Shown here one piece after another: positions 1 to 8,347 of a stretch of DNA of 64,000 nucleotides (the stretch's first letter is position 1; each line of letters opens with the position of its first letter). The DNA comes from Sva-07 sp963698565 (GTDB lineage: Bacteria > Actinomycetota > Acidimicrobiia > Acidimicrobiales > Ilumatobacteraceae), in the NCBI GenBank assembly GCA_963698565.1, contig CAVORH010000009.1, forward strand, positions 1 through 64,000. The letters are read 5' to 3'. The notes beneath the pieces are model-generated. The model saw only the letters and a program-made list of their open reading frames with translations, did no database searches and was not told the DNA's origin. The translations under genes and the position numbers were made by a program.

Positions 1-39
1 TATCCGGGGAGTACCCGAGCGGAGTGTGAGACGCCATGA
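1..39 (+). CDS. C-terminal tail of an upstream gene (partial)
   Basis: Frame 1 is open from the first base and ends in TGA at 37-39, overlapping the relaxase ATG as ATGA. This 4-base overlap is the usual sign of translational coupling, so the 12 visible residues are probably the end of a cotranscribed upstream gene. Nothing can be said about function. Confidence 0.25.
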   Translation, partial: YPGSTRAECETP

Positions 40-2033
40 CCGTGCGCGTCACCACCCTCAAGGGCTGCGATGCCGGCGCCTATTACGTCGAGCAGCTCCC
101 GAACTATTACCTGCAGTCCGGCGAGCCCCGCGGCACGTGGCTCGGCGACGGTGCACCGATGCTCGGCCTGTCCGGCGAGGTCGGCGACGACGCGTTCCTC
201 GCGCTCATTGCCGGGATGGATCCGCAGCGCCCGGACCGGCATCTCGGACGCCGCTACAACGACGACTCGGTTCGCGGGTTCGACGTCACTGCCTCGGCAC
301 CCAAGTCGGTGTCGGTCCTGTTCGCTCTCGGTGACGACGACACGCGACGTGAGGTGCTCGACGCTCACGACGCTGCGGTCACTGCGCTCGCCGGATGGAT
401 CGAACGACACGCCCACACCCGCTACCGGATTGGTGGGGAGGTCGCGGTGGTCGACGCCGAAGGGATCGTCGCGGCGATGTTCCGGCAACACACCAGCCGC
501 GCCCTCGATCCGCAGCTCCACACCCACCTCGTGATCGCCAACCGAGTCAAGTCGCCCGACGGCCGCTGGCTCGCTCTTGACGCTCGCCTCATCAAGGGCG
601 ACCAACGCACCCTGTCAGCGCTCTACCACGCCGGCCTGCGATCCGAATTGACGCAACGTCTCGGTGTGGTGTGGCACACGCCGGAGAACGGCATCGCCGA
701 GATCAGCGACGTGCCCGAGGCGCTCCTGGCCGAGTTCTCCATGCGCACCGCTCAGATGCGTCGACGTGTCGAGGAGAAGCTCGACCGTTTCGTCGACACG
801 ATGGGCCGCGAACCCACACCGCAGGAGCGTTGGCTGATCGACCGGGAAGCAGCCGTCGACAGCCGGCCCCGCAAGGCGAAGTCACTCGACGCCGCGAGCC
901 TGCATGACGGCTGGCGCGATCAAGCCCGCGCGCTCGGTATGGAACCGAGCCGGGTGATCGAGGACGCGGTCGAACAGGTCCTGTATCGGGGAACGATCGA
1001 CCACGACCTCGACGACGCGATCACGGACTGGTCCATCCAGTCGATCAGCGAGCAGCAGTCGTCGTGGCGACCGACCGAGCTCGTTCGTGAGGTCGCCTCG
1101 TGGTGCCCGACCGAGACCGCCGAAGACGCCGAGACGGTCGTGCGGTGGGCAGACGAACTCGCCGAACGTGTCGCCGCCGAGCGTTGCGTCGACATCTCCA
1201 AACCGATCCCGCCCGGCGCGCTCCTGCGACGCGACGGCCGACCGGTCACCGAGTCGGTCATCGACCGTGCGCTGACCACCCAAGCGATCCTCGACCAGGA
1301 GCGGTCGCTCATCGAGTGGGCCGACCGCCGCTTCGAACACGACGGCCCCGACGATCCCGCCGCCGTCGACCGCAGCGCCGTCGACCTGACCCTGCCCCAA
1401 GCCGACGCCACGGGCGCGGTCGCCGGCCACGCCGACCTCGTCCTCGTGGTCGGTCCCGCTGGCACCGGCAAGACGACCGCACTGCGCCCCGCCGTCGAGC
1501 ACCTCCGGGCCAACGGCCGCGTGGTGTTCGGCGTCGCCCCGTCCGCCACCGGCGCCGAGGTGCTGTCGGAGGAGACCGGTGTCGCCGCCGACACGATCCA
1601 CAAGCTGCTCATCGAGCACACCCTGAACCGACCGCCCGACCACCGTTACGACCTACCGATTGGTGCCACCGTGATCGTCGACGAAGCCGGGATGCTCCCG
1701 ACCGAGAAGCTCGCCGAGATGGCCCACCTCGCCGACACCCGAGGCTGGCGGCTTGCGCTCGTCGGCGACCCGCTCCAGTTCTCCGCCGTCGGCCGCGGTG
1801 GCATGTTCGCGCTGATGGTCGACACGTTCGGTGCGATCGAACTCGACGAGGTGCACCGCTTCGCGAACGAGTGGGAACGAGAGGCGAGCCTGCGACTCCG
1901 CCGTGGCGACGTCAGCGTCGCCGAGGTCTACGACGCTCACGACCGCCTGCACGCCGGCACCATCGTTGAGATGGAGCGCGCCGCTCGCGCCTGTGGTACG
2001 AACTGCGCCAGGCCGGCAAGCGCGAGCTGTTGA
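36..2033 (+). CDS. MobF-family relaxase with helicase domain, N-terminal part (frameshifted)
   Basis: TrwC/TraI-like relaxase that would nick at oriT and covalently hold the transferred strand. The tandem tyrosine pairs typical of MobF appear near residues 16-25 (AYYVEQLPNYY), and the metal-binding histidine motif follows (residues about 151-165, ending LHTHLV). A RecD-like helicase domain starts near residue 470 with Walker A (VGPAGTGKTT) and Walker B (IVDEAGM). After residue about 645 the protein leaves the expected sequence and stops within 20 codons. The remaining helicase motifs continue in another frame from 2030. The shift from codon phase 0 to phase 2 fits loss of one base around 1975-1995. 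Either the gene is broken, or the TGATG overlap lets two coupled polypeptides be made. Confidence 0.85.
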   Translation: MTVRVTTLKGCDAGAYYVEQLPNYYLQSGEPRGTWLGDGAPMLGLSGEVGDDAFLALIAGMDPQRPDRHLGRRYNDDSVRGFDVTASAPKSVSVLFALGDDDTRREVLDAHDAAVTALAGWIERHAHTRYRIGGEVAVVDAEGIVAAMFRQHTSRALDPQLHTHLVIANRVKSPDGRWLALDARLIKGDQRTLSALYHAGLRSELTQRLGVVWHTPENGIAEISDVPEALLAEFSMRTAQMRRRVEEKLDRFVDTMGREPTPQERWLIDREAAVDSRPRKAKSLDAASLHDGWRDQARALGMEPSRVIEDAVEQVLYRGTIDHDLDDAITDWSIQSISEQQSSWRPTELVREVASWCPTETAEDAETVVRWADELAERVAAERCVDISKPIPPGALLRRDGRPVTESVIDRALTTQAILDQERSLIEWADRRFEHDGPDDPAAVDRSAVDLTLPQADATGAVAGHADLVLVVGPAGTGKTTALRPAVEHLRANGRVVFGVAPSATGAEVLSEETGVAADTIHKLLIEHTLNRPPDHRYDLPIGATVIVDEAGMLPTEKLAEMAHLADTRGWRLALVGDPLQFSAVGRGGMFALMVDTFGAIELDEVHRFANEWEREASLRLRRGDVSVAEVYDAHDRLHAGTIVEMERAARACGTNCARPASASC

Positions 2034-3319
2034 TGACCCCGACCAACGAAGCGACCGAACGCCTCAACGAACGATGCCAACGCCTCCGCATCCGCGCCGG
2101 GGAGATCGACGCCGACGGACGCTCGGTCGACGTCGGCGCCTACCGGCTCTACGTCGGTGACGAGATCGCCACCCGCCAGAACGAGCGTCGACTCCTCACC
2201 GACCGCGACGACATGGTCCGCAACCGAGCGGTCTGGACGATCGAGGCCATCCACCGAGACGGCTCGCTGACCGCGACCGGCAAGTCAGGCGTCGTCCATC
2301 TCCCGGCCGAGTACGTCAACGAACACGTCGAGCTCGCCTACGCCTGCACCGGCATGGGCGGCCAAGGCCGCAACGTGCTTGGTGGTCTGCTGTTCGCCGA
2401 TCGCCTCACCGACATCCGCAACCTCTACGTCGCCATGAGCCGAGGCTCGGAGATGAACCACGCCTTCTTCGGCGTGACCGGCGAAGAGACCGCCGTCGAC
2501 GTCTTCGTCCAGTGCATGACCACCGACTGGATCGACCAACCAGCGACCGTCCGCCACGCCGAACTGAACCAGACCACCCCGCATCGACCCGGCCTCCTCG
2601 ACGGCCCGGCGCTCCGAGCGATGATGGAACAACGCCACGAGATCCTGACGAACCTCGACGATGCCGAGTCCATCGTCGACGCGTTCCACCCTCATCGACA
2701 CGTGCTCGACGCCGAGATCGCCGAGGCACGCACGACCAGGGCTCGGGCCGAAGCCGCCTGCCGAGCGGCCGAGAACGTCATCGAGACCCACGACCGTCCA
2801 CTTCGACGCAGGAAGCACGAGCAGGAGATCCGCTCAGCGCAACGTGAGCTGCAACGCCAACCCGAGGTCATCCGTCGAGCCGACGCCACCATCGCGGCGG
2901 CGGAGAGCAAGTTGGCCGATCTCGCCCAACGAACCAGCGAGGCAAAGGAGTTCCTCCGCCGGCGACCCGAACTCGAGTCGCACGTCACCGAGATCGACGA
3001 GCGACTCGCTCACGACCGGCGAGTCCGAACCAGGATCACCCGGCTCGAACAACCAGCAGCGATCATCGACACGCTCGGAACCCGACCACGAGGCGCCAAG
3101 AACGCACAGGCATGGGACCAGGCAGCCGGGCGCGTCCACCAACACCAGGCAGCGTTCGACATCCAGGACGGCATCGGAGACTGGCCGGGCCGCTACGACC
3201 GTTCCGTCTACGGCGCGAGCTACGACGCCGTCGATGCGGCGATCTGGAAACTCCGCCCCCAGCGCCCGACCATGGAAGTAGCCCGCCCCGAGATCGGCCT
3301 CTCGGGCATCGAGATGTAG
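2030..3319 (+). CDS. MobF relaxase-helicase, C-terminal part
   Basis: Continuation of the relaxase-helicase in a different frame. It reads from TTG at 2030 or ATG at 2033; the latter overlaps the upstream TGA as TGATG. The reading frame stays open and sensible upstream of this start (residues WYELRQAGKRELL), which shows it was once continuous with the preceding half. It carries the last helicase motif (LYVAMSRGSEMNHAFF, near residues 128-143), where SF1 enzymes have their arginine finger. A long charged region with predicted coiled-coil character follows (about residues 225-335). The C-terminal part is typical of actinobacterial MobF proteins and has no catalytic motif that I recognise. Confidence 0.8.
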   Translation: MMTPTNEATERLNERCQRLRIRAGEIDADGRSVDVGAYRLYVGDEIATRQNERRLLTDRDDMVRNRAVWTIEAIHRDGSLTATGKSGVVHLPAEYVNEHVELAYACTGMGGQGRNVLGGLLFADRLTDIRNLYVAMSRGSEMNHAFFGVTGEETAVDVFVQCMTTDWIDQPATVRHAELNQTTPHRPGLLDGPALRAMMEQRHEILTNLDDAESIVDAFHPHRHVLDAEIAEARTTRARAEAACRAAENVIETHDRPLRRRKHEQEIRSAQRELQRQPEVIRRADATIAAAESKLADLAQRTSEAKEFLRRRPELESHVTEIDERLAHDRRVRTRITRLEQPAAIIDTLGTRPRGAKNAQAWDQAAGRVHQHQAAFDIQDGIGDWPGRYDRSVYGASYDAVDAAIWKLRPQRPTMEVARPEIGLSGIEM

Positions 3320-3410
3320 ACGCCACCCGCCGAGTTCGTTGCGGTCGAGGCGACATCCAGCGGACCATCACGAGTCGGCCGTATCAAGGTAAGTTGATGG
3401 TCGTGGGCCG

Positions 3411-3625
3411 GTGATCTTGGCGAGCACTCGCAAGCACGGGATCGCAGACACGACATGCTCCACGCCTACCGACACCCGATCAGAGTGTTCGACCTCGACC
3501 ACTTGGACATGCTGGTAGGTGCCGACACCGCCGGCCGCATGCTCGAGATCGGCGTCACCGCCGCCGAGGGTGTCGAGTTCATCGTCCACGCCATGGCCGC
3601 TCGACCCAAGTTCCTGGAGACCTGA
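3411..3625 (+). pseudogene. Small toxin-like protein gene, frameshifted
   Basis: From ATG 3455 the sequence encodes 56 residues (MLHAYRHPIRVFDLD... ending ARPKFLET). These match a small family I remember from actinobacterial mobile regions, often next to a small helical partner. The family's usual N-terminus (ILASTRKHGIAD) is encoded just upstream, from GTG 3411, but in phase 0 rather than phase 2. Restoring one base near 3450-3455 would join the two. The gene is therefore either broken or expressed as a truncated 56-residue product. It ends one base before the next gene's ATG, as in a toxin-antitoxin operon. The function is not established and I cannot name the family. Confidence 0.5.
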
Positions 3626-3626
3626 C

Positions 3627-3899
3627 ATGCCCCGCTCAATCCAAGAGATCCTCGACCATGCCGACGAACTTGCCAAGCGGTTCGACGACTACGAACCCGA
3701 CCCCGCCGACGAGCGCTCGGTCGAGGAGTACTTGCTCGAACGCGCCGCGCTCGCACCAGCGTGTAGCGAACGTCAGATCGTCGACGCAGTCACTGCGGCG
3801 CGGGCGAAGAACGTCCCGTGGCAGCGCATCGGCGAACTCCTCGGCACCTCAGCACAGGCTGCACAGCAGCGCTACGGCGCGGTCGTCGAAGCCGGCTGA
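3627..3899 (+). CDS. Small helical DNA-binding-like protein, probable antitoxin partner
   Basis: 90 residues, entirely alpha-helical in appearance, acidic in the first half. The second half (ERQIVDAVTAARAKNVPWQRIGELLGTSAQAAQQRYG) looks like a helix-turn-helix: 'PWQRIGELLGTSAQAAQQRY' has the spacing of a recognition helix pair. The start is ATG 3627, one base after the stop of the preceding toxin-like gene. An upstream in-frame extension reads as low-complexity Ser/Pro and is not credible. The arrangement suggests an antitoxin or autoregulator, but no activity can be read from the sequence. The coding frame is intact, unlike its neighbour. Confidence 0.55.
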   Translation: MPRSIQEILDHADELAKRFDDYEPDPADERSVEEYLLERAALAPACSERQIVDAVTAARAKNVPWQRIGELLGTSAQAAQQRYGAVVEAG

Positions 3900-4079
3900 T
3901 ACCAAGCGGGTCTACCCGAGCGGCAGGTGCCGTTCCCGGATGGGTCATTGCCTCCGCTCGGCCCGCCGATACTCACAGTGATTATGCGGTGGCCCGATCG
4001 CGCCTCAAGCCCGCACAGTTCGCCGGATACCGCGCGCCTGGGTGCATCGTGGTCTGCGCGATTATCGAGTGGGTCGCAA

Positions 4080-4362
4080 TCAGCGGGGCCGGTAGGCGGT
4101 GGCCCGGTGCTCGATGCGATAGACGATCACCAGATGCTTGTCGTCGTCGATCTCGTAGATGATGCGGTAAACGCCCCGCCGCGCCGAACGCATGCCGGAG
4201 AGCTCGCGCTCGAAGTTGACCGCCGAGTCTGTGCGGGTTCTCGAGGAGTGCGCCGAGCATGAATTCGACGATCGCCGCTGCGGTGCCTTCCGGGAGCCGG
4301 TTGAGCTGACGCTCGGCGGGGCCGGTGACACGCAGTGCGTAGGCGGGGTGCTCAGCGCTCAC
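4080..4362 (-). pseudogene. RelE-type toxin, frameshifted
   Basis: The N-terminal half (ALRVTGPAERQLNRLPEG... ending LLENPHRLGGQ) is in one frame and the C-terminal half (NFERELSGMRSARRGVYRIIYEIDDD ... IVYRIEHRATAYRPR) is in the next. Together they make a normal RelE/ParE-fold mRNA interferase of about 93 residues. The shift fits one extra base around 4216-4228. The C-terminal basic and aromatic residues (RRGVYRIIY, YRIEHR) that RelE toxins use are intact but out of frame, so the toxin is probably dead. It begins with GTG overlapping the antitoxin stop as GTGA, the standard operon layout. Confidence 0.7.
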
Positions 4363-4631
4363 CTGGCCAGATAGCGGCTGCGGAGTTCCTCGCCGGTCAC
4401 GAAGTCGCCAGCGGCATACGCCTGTCGCGACTCGGCGAGTTGGCGCATGGCGTCGGGGTCGGAGAGGAGTTCGAGGGTGTCTTCGAGCGATTCGAGTTCC
4501 TCGGGGCTGATGAGCACGGCGGCGGGGCGACCGTTACGGGTGACGATGATCCGGTCGTGGGTGTGCTCGACCCGGTCGACCATCTCGGAGAATTTCGACT
4601 TCACGTTCGCCAACGGCAGTGTCTCAGACAT
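4359..4631 (-). CDS. Phd/YefM-family antitoxin
   Basis: About 90 residues. The N-terminal Phd/YefM fold (MSETLPLANVKSKFSEMVD... VTRNGRPAAVLISPEE) binds operator DNA, and the acidic C-terminal tail would wrap the toxin. ATG 4631 fits family N-termini; a second ATG two codons upstream (4637) is possible, and neither has a clear ribosome binding site. The partner RelE gene downstream is frameshifted, so the antitoxin may persist alone as a repressor or as protection against related toxins. The family assignment is firm; its present role is inferred. Confidence 0.8.
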   Translation of the reverse strand: MSETLPLANVKSKFSEMVDRVEHTHDRIIVTRNGRPAAVLISPEELESLEDTLELLSDPDAMRQLAESRQAYAAGDFVTGEELRSRYLAR

Positions 4632-4821
4632 GACCATGATTCTAGTCACGATCGGCAGGTGATGGCTGCGACTTCCGAGCGCGCTCCAGCAGATCGCGAT
4701 GTCCGGGCCGAACCTCGTTCCGTGCAGACGGGATGGACGACGATGGCATCTCGACGACGCTGAGCCGAACCTTCGATCCCAGCTCACGCGAGGCGGACTT
4801 CGACAGAATCGGCGCCGCGAT

Positions 4822-6078
4822 TCAGGCGGTGGTGCCGATGGCGCGCTCGATGGCTTCCACGGCGACGCCGACGCCGTCTTCGTTGGCCATCGATGCCGCC
4901 AAGTCCCGCGCTTTCGCCCGGACGTCGTCGCCGAGGACCGATTCGACTCGGTCGGCGACCTGGCCGACGGTGCGGGCCAGCGCGCCGACGCCCAGCGTCC
5001 GGACCTGGCGCCCATGCCAGAACTGGTCGAACAGCTGCGGGTGCACCACCGTGGGGATGCCCGCCGTCACCGCGGCGGCGACGCTGCCGTACGCACCCGA
5101 CACCACCGCGGCGCTGCATCGCGGCAGCAGCGCAGCCAACGGGGCGAACGCGGCGACTCCGGGTTCCCCGGCGAGCGCCACGGCATTCGCCTCGCTTCCG
5201 GCGAGCACGATCGATCGAAGTCCCCGAGCTGCGAGATCAGCGCGGATGCGGGCGAAGCGCTCCGCCGCATCCGTCGCCGCCGAAGTCCCGAGCGTGACCA
5301 GGACCGGCGGGTCGCCGGCATCGATGTAGGCGTCGAGCTCGGCCGGTATCTCGGCGTCGGCGGGACCATCCCAGACGGAGAAGCCGGCCATCGTCACCGG
5401 CGGCCAGTCGTCGGCGGGCGGCGCGTAGTGCGGTGAGGCCAGCACGACCGTCTCCGCGGCATCGAGGTATGCCGACACGGCAGCGCCATCTCGGATCGCC
5501 ATGCCGCAGCGACGCCGCAGGTCGTTGATCTCGGCTTCGGGGAACGCCAGCTTCCCGGAGAGGTCGTAGGCCTTCCACGCCAGGCGGTTGACCCGCCGAG
5601 GGGCAGCGAACGAGTACGGCATCGCTGGCGTCCACTGCTCGGTCGGGAGCAGCATCGGGAACATGTGGCCCACGACGCCGGGCACCCCCGCGGCGTACGC
5701 CAGAGGCAACGAGAACATCGCCCCCACCGGGTGCGTCAGGAGCACGTCCGCTCCCGCCAACGCATCGGCAATCGACGACTCGACGGCGTCGCGATCGTCG
5801 AGGTAGGTCCGGCCCAGCCAGTACTTGGCGAGGCGGGGCATGTTGGCCAAGGGGTGGCGCATCAGCCGGGTGTGCGTCGGGTCGGCATGCATGGCCGCCG
5901 CCGAGAAGTCGAGACCGAGGTGGCGGTGCTCGAACGGTTCGGACCGAAGCATCGCGGCATACCCAGCAGGCGCCACGAACGTCACTGCATGGCCGACCTC
6001 GGCCAACCGGCGACCGATGGGGATGTAGACAGCGACGTCGCCGAGATACCCGCCTGAGACGATCACGACGCGGGCCAT
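4822..6078 (-). CDS. GT1-like (MGT/UGT-type) glycosyltransferase
   Basis: 418 residues with a GT-B two-domain layout. The N-terminal Rossmann-like start (VVIVSGGYLGDVAVYIPIGRRLAEVGH) matches enzymes that glycosylate small molecules such as macrolides, lipids or aglycones. The C-terminal sugar-nucleotide region has 'PPVLVTLGTS' and 'GIPTVVHPQLFDQFWHGRQV', the latter resembling the donor-binding FDQ segment. The usual HGG of this segment is replaced by SGAYGS, so donor specificity or activity may differ. It stands alone in the element with no biosynthetic partners, so the acceptor is unknown. The likely start is ATG 6078, which directly gives the expected Rossmann beginning. Confidence 0.75.
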   Translation of the reverse strand: MARVVIVSGGYLGDVAVYIPIGRRLAEVGHAVTFVAPAGYAAMLRSEPFEHRHLGLDFSAAAMHADPTHTRLMRHPLANMPRLAKYWLGRTYLDDRDAVESSIADALAGADVLLTHPVGAMFSLPLAYAAGVPGVVGHMFPMLLPTEQWTPAMPYSFAAPRRVNRLAWKAYDLSGKLAFPEAEINDLRRRCGMAIRDGAAVSAYLDAAETVVLASPHYAPPADDWPPVTMAGFSVWDGPADAEIPAELDAYIDAGDPPVLVTLGTSAATDAAERFARIRADLAARGLRSIVLAGSEANAVALAGEPGVAAFAPLAALLPRCSAAVVSGAYGSVAAAVTAGIPTVVHPQLFDQFWHGRQVRTLGVGALARTVGQVADRVESVLGDDVRAKARDLAASMANEDGVGVAVEAIERAIGTTA

Positions 6079-6695
6079 GCCGGGACCCTACAAGGGCCGG
6101 GAGACCGGCCCGGCCGCCATCGACCTCGTCATCGGTCAGATGAAAGATCGCAGACCCACGTTCTCAAGCATGGACTCCCTCAGCCGCTGTCGTTGGTGAA
6201 CTCGCCTTCGACGACGCTGCCCTTCTCGCGTTCCACACGGCGGTGACCGAAGCCGCCGACCACGACCGCAGCAAGGCTCGCACGGGCGGGACCGACGGGT
6301 TCCTCACGAGCACCAAGGCCCTCGACGAGGTTGCGCTCACCCTCGACTTCACCCTGGTGGACACCGCGCTCGAATCGCGCAAGATCGGCGCCTCGGGGTG
6401 CGGTCAGGCGTCGCCTATCGCTCGATGTGATCTGGCCGAGAAGCGCTGCGACACGCCCGGTCGAGGGCGGGGCCGAGCAACGCCGAATGCCCGGTATGTG
6501 GGCGCGACGCAAGCATCGATCTCAACGGTGAGGCCGCTCGGTATCGGCACGCGCAATCATCGTGACGCCGCCTCCGGTGGTGACCGACTGCGGCCCATCT
6601 TTGGCGTCACAGTTTCACCGCCGTATTGGACCAAGCAGGGGGCTGCATTTCGCAAGCGGCGGCGAACGATCTCACTCCGCCCAAGCCGGGCGTCG
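6079..6695. other. Gene-poor stretch, possible gene remnant
   Basis: No convincing gene. On the + strand, phase 0, about 6147-6410 reads as plausible protein (VGELAFDDAALLAFHTAV, then KALDEVALTLDFTLVDTAL) but lacks a start codon and decays into non-protein-like sequence. It may be the remains of a lost gene. I do not recognise the family. Confidence 0.3.
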
Positions 6696-7139
6696 TCAGC
6701 CAGCGGCGGGCGTGGCGGCCAGCGCCGCGGCCAGAGTGCGACGTACGAGATCGCGCGCGAACAACAGCACCAGGATCAGGCCGGTGACCGAAAGGAATCC
6801 GCCGAGGCTCACACGGTCGCCGAACAGGCGGTCGACGAGCGCGAGCACGACGAACTTGCTGCCGGCCAGCACGATCCACAGAGTCAGCCCGAGCAGCACC
6901 TTTCCGGTCCGGCTCGACGCCGCCTTGAATCGAGTCTTGAGGGGCACCTTCACGATGGTCACACCATGGAGCACGAGCAGCAGCAGCGCGGCCGTCAACA
7001 GCGAGACCGAGAACGACTCTGTGATGACCTGCGGCACGAACTGCACGAAGATGTTGAGCACGACCACGTAGACGAGATAGTCCAACAGCACCGGCGGCAC
7101 AGGGACGTCACGAGCGTCGGTCGGGTCGGACGCACGCAT
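6696..7139 (-). CDS. Small integral membrane protein, unknown function
   Basis: 147 residues from ATG 7139. Four hydrophobic segments are visible: about 18-38 (LLDYLVYVVVLNIFVQFV), 44-63 (SLLTAALLLLVLHGVTIV), 80-104 (VLLGLTLWIVLAGSKFVVLALV) and 112-130 (LGGFLSVTGLILVLLFAR). A short basic loop (KVPLKTRFKAASSRTGK) probably faces the cytoplasm. There are no catalytic or binding motifs. It is flanked on both sides by non-coding sequence, so it appears monocistronic cargo. I do not recognise the family. Confidence 0.6.
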   Translation of the reverse strand: MRASDPTDARDVPVPPVLLDYLVYVVVLNIFVQFVPQVITESFSVSLLTAALLLLVLHGVTIVKVPLKTRFKAASSRTGKVLLGLTLWIVLAGSKFVVLALVDRLFGDRVSLGGFLSVTGLILVLLFARDLVRRTLAAALAATPAAG

Positions 7140-7457
7140 CGGAAAACCCTAATGCGACCGGCCGATCCCGTTCGGGACGACGTTCGCGTCGCCAGCCCGC
7201 CCTGTCGGTGCAAACCCGTGACGCGCCACCGCAGCGCATCTCCAGACAAGTTGAATAGCACCGGTGTGCGGCTGAGCTGTCGGGGAGCTGCCCGGAGCGA
7301 CCGATAACGAGCGCCCACAATCACGGGGTTCAGCCTTCGGAGTCCGGCGCATCGCGGCCCAACTGCGGCGCCGCAATTTCACGGGCAAGTCCTGACCACT
7401 GACGGTGACAAGAAACCTGGCCGCCGAGACCGAGCTTGTCGGTACCACCGGAGCAGT
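7140..7457. other. Non-coding stretch
   Basis: Between the small membrane protein and the acetyltransferase, both leftward. I see no protein-like frame, RNA gene or strong hairpin here. It would contain the promoter of the membrane protein gene. Confidence 0.4.
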
Positions 7458-8108
7458 TCAATCCAGTCCGAAGAAGCCCTTGCACTCATCGAAGCCCTGA
7501 ACGTCAACGGTCCACTCTGGGCGGACTGATGCCCAGCGGTCCGCCACAAGCTGGTATCTGATCTGCTCAGCCCGACGCCCCCGTTGATTGGCGAAACCTC
7601 GGCCGTTCTCCACGTACCCGGTGGCGAGCGAGACACGCTGAGATGCGAGGTTGTCAGAAAAGGCGGTGCTGGTGATCGCGTGCGCTTCGAGGAACTCGAA
7701 CCCGAAGCTCAACGCTGCGAACCTCATCTCGGTACCGATCCCTTGGCCTTGATGTTCCTGACCGATCCACGAACCAGTCTCAGCGGTGCGAAGGATCAGA
7801 AAGTCACTTGCCTTTAGATTCTGAAGCCCGATGGGTTGACCGTCGAGTACGACAGCGAGCGACAGATCCCAGCTCTCGGGAGTGAACCCGCTTCGGCATC
7901 GCCACCAGTACTGGAGTGCCTCCCGCTCGAACCGAGGGGAAGGCAGGTCGGTCCATGGGGTTGTGAAGGGCATGGTCGACGGATCGTGGACCCCCGATCC
8001 GGCGACCTGGATCAATTCGCTCAGGTCAGCATCGGTCGGAAACCGCAGCTCGAGGCGTGGTGATGAGATGCGTAGGCCGAAGAGGGGCCATTGATCGAGC
8101 AACGTCAT
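7458..8108 (-). CDS. GNAT-family N-acetyltransferase (RimJ/RimL-like)
   Basis: 216 residues from ATG 8108. RimJ-like beginnings (SPRLELRFPTDADLSELIQ) are followed by the acceptor-side strands and the acetyl-CoA pyrophosphate loop EHQGQGIGTEMRFAAL (near 138-153), which matches the Q/R-x-x-G-x-G/A motif. The later 'SDNLASQRVSLATGYVENGRG' segment is the usual RimJ C-terminal motif with Asn and Ser positions for CoA. Members acetylate ribosomal protein N-termini, small-molecule amines or antibiotics. The substrate cannot be deduced here. It is isolated between non-coding gaps within the mobile region. Confidence 0.8.
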   Translation of the reverse strand: MTLLDQWPLFGLRISSPRLELRFPTDADLSELIQVAGSGVHDPSTMPFTTPWTDLPSPRFEREALQYWWRCRSGFTPESWDLSLAVVLDGQPIGLQNLKASDFLILRTAETGSWIGQEHQGQGIGTEMRFAALSFGFEFLEAHAITSTAFSDNLASQRVSLATGYVENGRGFANQRGRRAEQIRYQLVADRWASVRPEWTVDVQGFDECKGFFGLD

Positions 8109-8347
8109 GCGACATTGTTGCTCCTAGCCCGCCGGACCGGCGGTCAATTGCCTCACGTGTCGATCCCCTGGCTTCGCAAGGGACGCGCCGGCCGCTCAAC
8201 CACTCGATAACACCCGCACGAAATGGCGCCGGCAGCACGGCGCCGACCACTCGGTATCGGCCCAACTCTCGCGTCACGTAATCGCGTCCTGGATCCGGCC
8301 TGAGGGCCAGACAGTCGCTGTCGGATGGTTCGGCCTAGGGTCGGGCT

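Noticed and set aside
6243..7307. A 354-codon rightward frame
   Set aside because: It overlaps the well-supported membrane protein gene on the other strand and is composed of Arg/Gln/Ser-rich sequence typical of GC-rich shadows.
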